Shown: positions 33,686 through 34,020 of the stretch, piece after piece
How the letters are laid out: every line of letters begins with the position of its first letter
Numbering within the stretch: the first letter of the stretch is position 1
Assembly (NCBI GenBank): GCA_900404475.1
Contig: OUQQ01000161.1
Coordinates: forward strand, 1-34,020
Reading direction: 5' to 3'
DNA from: Spongospora subterranea
Taxonomy: Eukaryota; Endomyxa; Phytomyxea; Plasmodiophorida; Plasmodiophoridae
Length of the DNA: 34,020 nucleotides
Translations under genes and position numbers: made by a program
Notes under the pieces: generated by a model
The model's input: the letters and a program-made list of their open reading frames with translations, nothing else
Database searches by the model: none
What the model was told of the DNA's origin: nothing

Positions 33686-33960
33686 TTGGCAAGCATTGTA
33701 TGATGTTTCTGCAACGTCAACTTTTTCTGCACAACATGATTTAATACATTTCTAGAGTATCGTGAATGTAAACATGCTATTTTGTTTGTTTTGTCTACAG
33801 TAGGTTCTTATTGTTCGGTGAGTCGGATGGGACAGAATCGACTTTTCCACATCGCCAATTACAAGGCATACCATCAACATCCAAAACGAAATTGAATCGC
33901 CGCGGTACCAAAATGCCGGCCATTATTCGAAAAGATTTCTCAAAGGTACAAAAATTCCTT

Positions 33961-34020
33961 TGCCTCGTATGTGATTCGAACACATGATCTCTCCCTTACT
34001 AAGGGAGCGCCTTGCCAACT
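33961..34020 (-). tRNA. tRNA-Thr (anticodon AGT), truncated by the window edge
   Basis: Read on the minus strand, the 3' 60 nt of a tRNA are present: part of the D-arm with AGTTGGCAAGGCG, an anticodon stem CTCCC/GGGAG closing the loop TTAGTAA (anticodon AGT, read as IGU for Thr), a 5-nt variable loop AGATC, a T-arm ATGTG/CACAT around TTCGAAT, acceptor strand ACGAGGC and discriminator A. No CCA is encoded, as usual for nuclear eukaryotic tRNA genes. The 5' acceptor strand lies beyond position 34020. It faces the exportin-2 gene, about 275 bp from its stop codon. Confidence 0.9.

Overview
The window is nuclear DNA from an intron-rich eukaryote. Spliced genes, the standard stop codons (TAA, TAG and TGA all used as terminators) and a eukaryotic tRNA-Thr at the right edge show this. 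The set of mobile-element remnants (mariner, Harbinger, FLYWCH/MULE-type, Ty3/gypsy) and the many introns of 24-60 nt suggest a repeat-rich protist. I cannot fix the clade. Oomycete-like or rhizarian lineages are possibilities only. Exon structures were worked out by hand from reading-frame continuity, splice-site dinucleotides and remembered family features. Every junction in the listed models is phase-consistent, but none has transcript support.

Layout. (1) 1-2.2 kb: a mariner-like transposase fragment, a long stretch with nothing assignable, and a near-perfect hairpin. (2) 2.2-4.7 kb: an eight-exon gene for a predicted secreted protein, with a signal peptide, a tandem array of duplicated exons and three equal-length Cys/Trp modules I do not recognise. 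This is the best candidate for something undescribed. (3) 4.7-10.6 kb: a graveyard of mobile DNA with a duplicated 180-bp segment, broken Ty3/gypsy reverse transcriptase, a Harbinger transposase piece, an inverted pair of Harbinger accessory-gene pieces and a TA-flanked MITE. (4) 10.6-20 kb: a gene-dense island with GlcNAc-transferase I (MGAT1), a peroxisomal membrane protein 4 homologue (PXMP4), Ran-binding protein 1 (RanBP1, opposite strand), a zinc-finger plus SAM-domain protein and a small unknown gene. (5) 20.4-28.7 kb: a degenerate 16-18 bp tandem repeat, a 2-kb fold-back element, a Harbinger-like remnant and a long unassigned stretch. (6) 28.7-33.7 kb: a complete 15-exon exportin-2 (CSE1/CAS) gene, then a truncated tRNA-Thr.

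Functional links are modest. RanBP1 and exportin-2 both serve the Ran cycle: exportin-2 returns importin-alpha to the cytoplasm with RanGTP, and RanBP1 helps dismantle the export complex. They lie 14 kb apart with unrelated genes between, so this is probably chance. MGAT1 implies that the host makes hybrid or complex N-glycans in the Golgi, and PXMP4 implies peroxisomes. The secreted Cys-rich protein stands alone among transposon debris.
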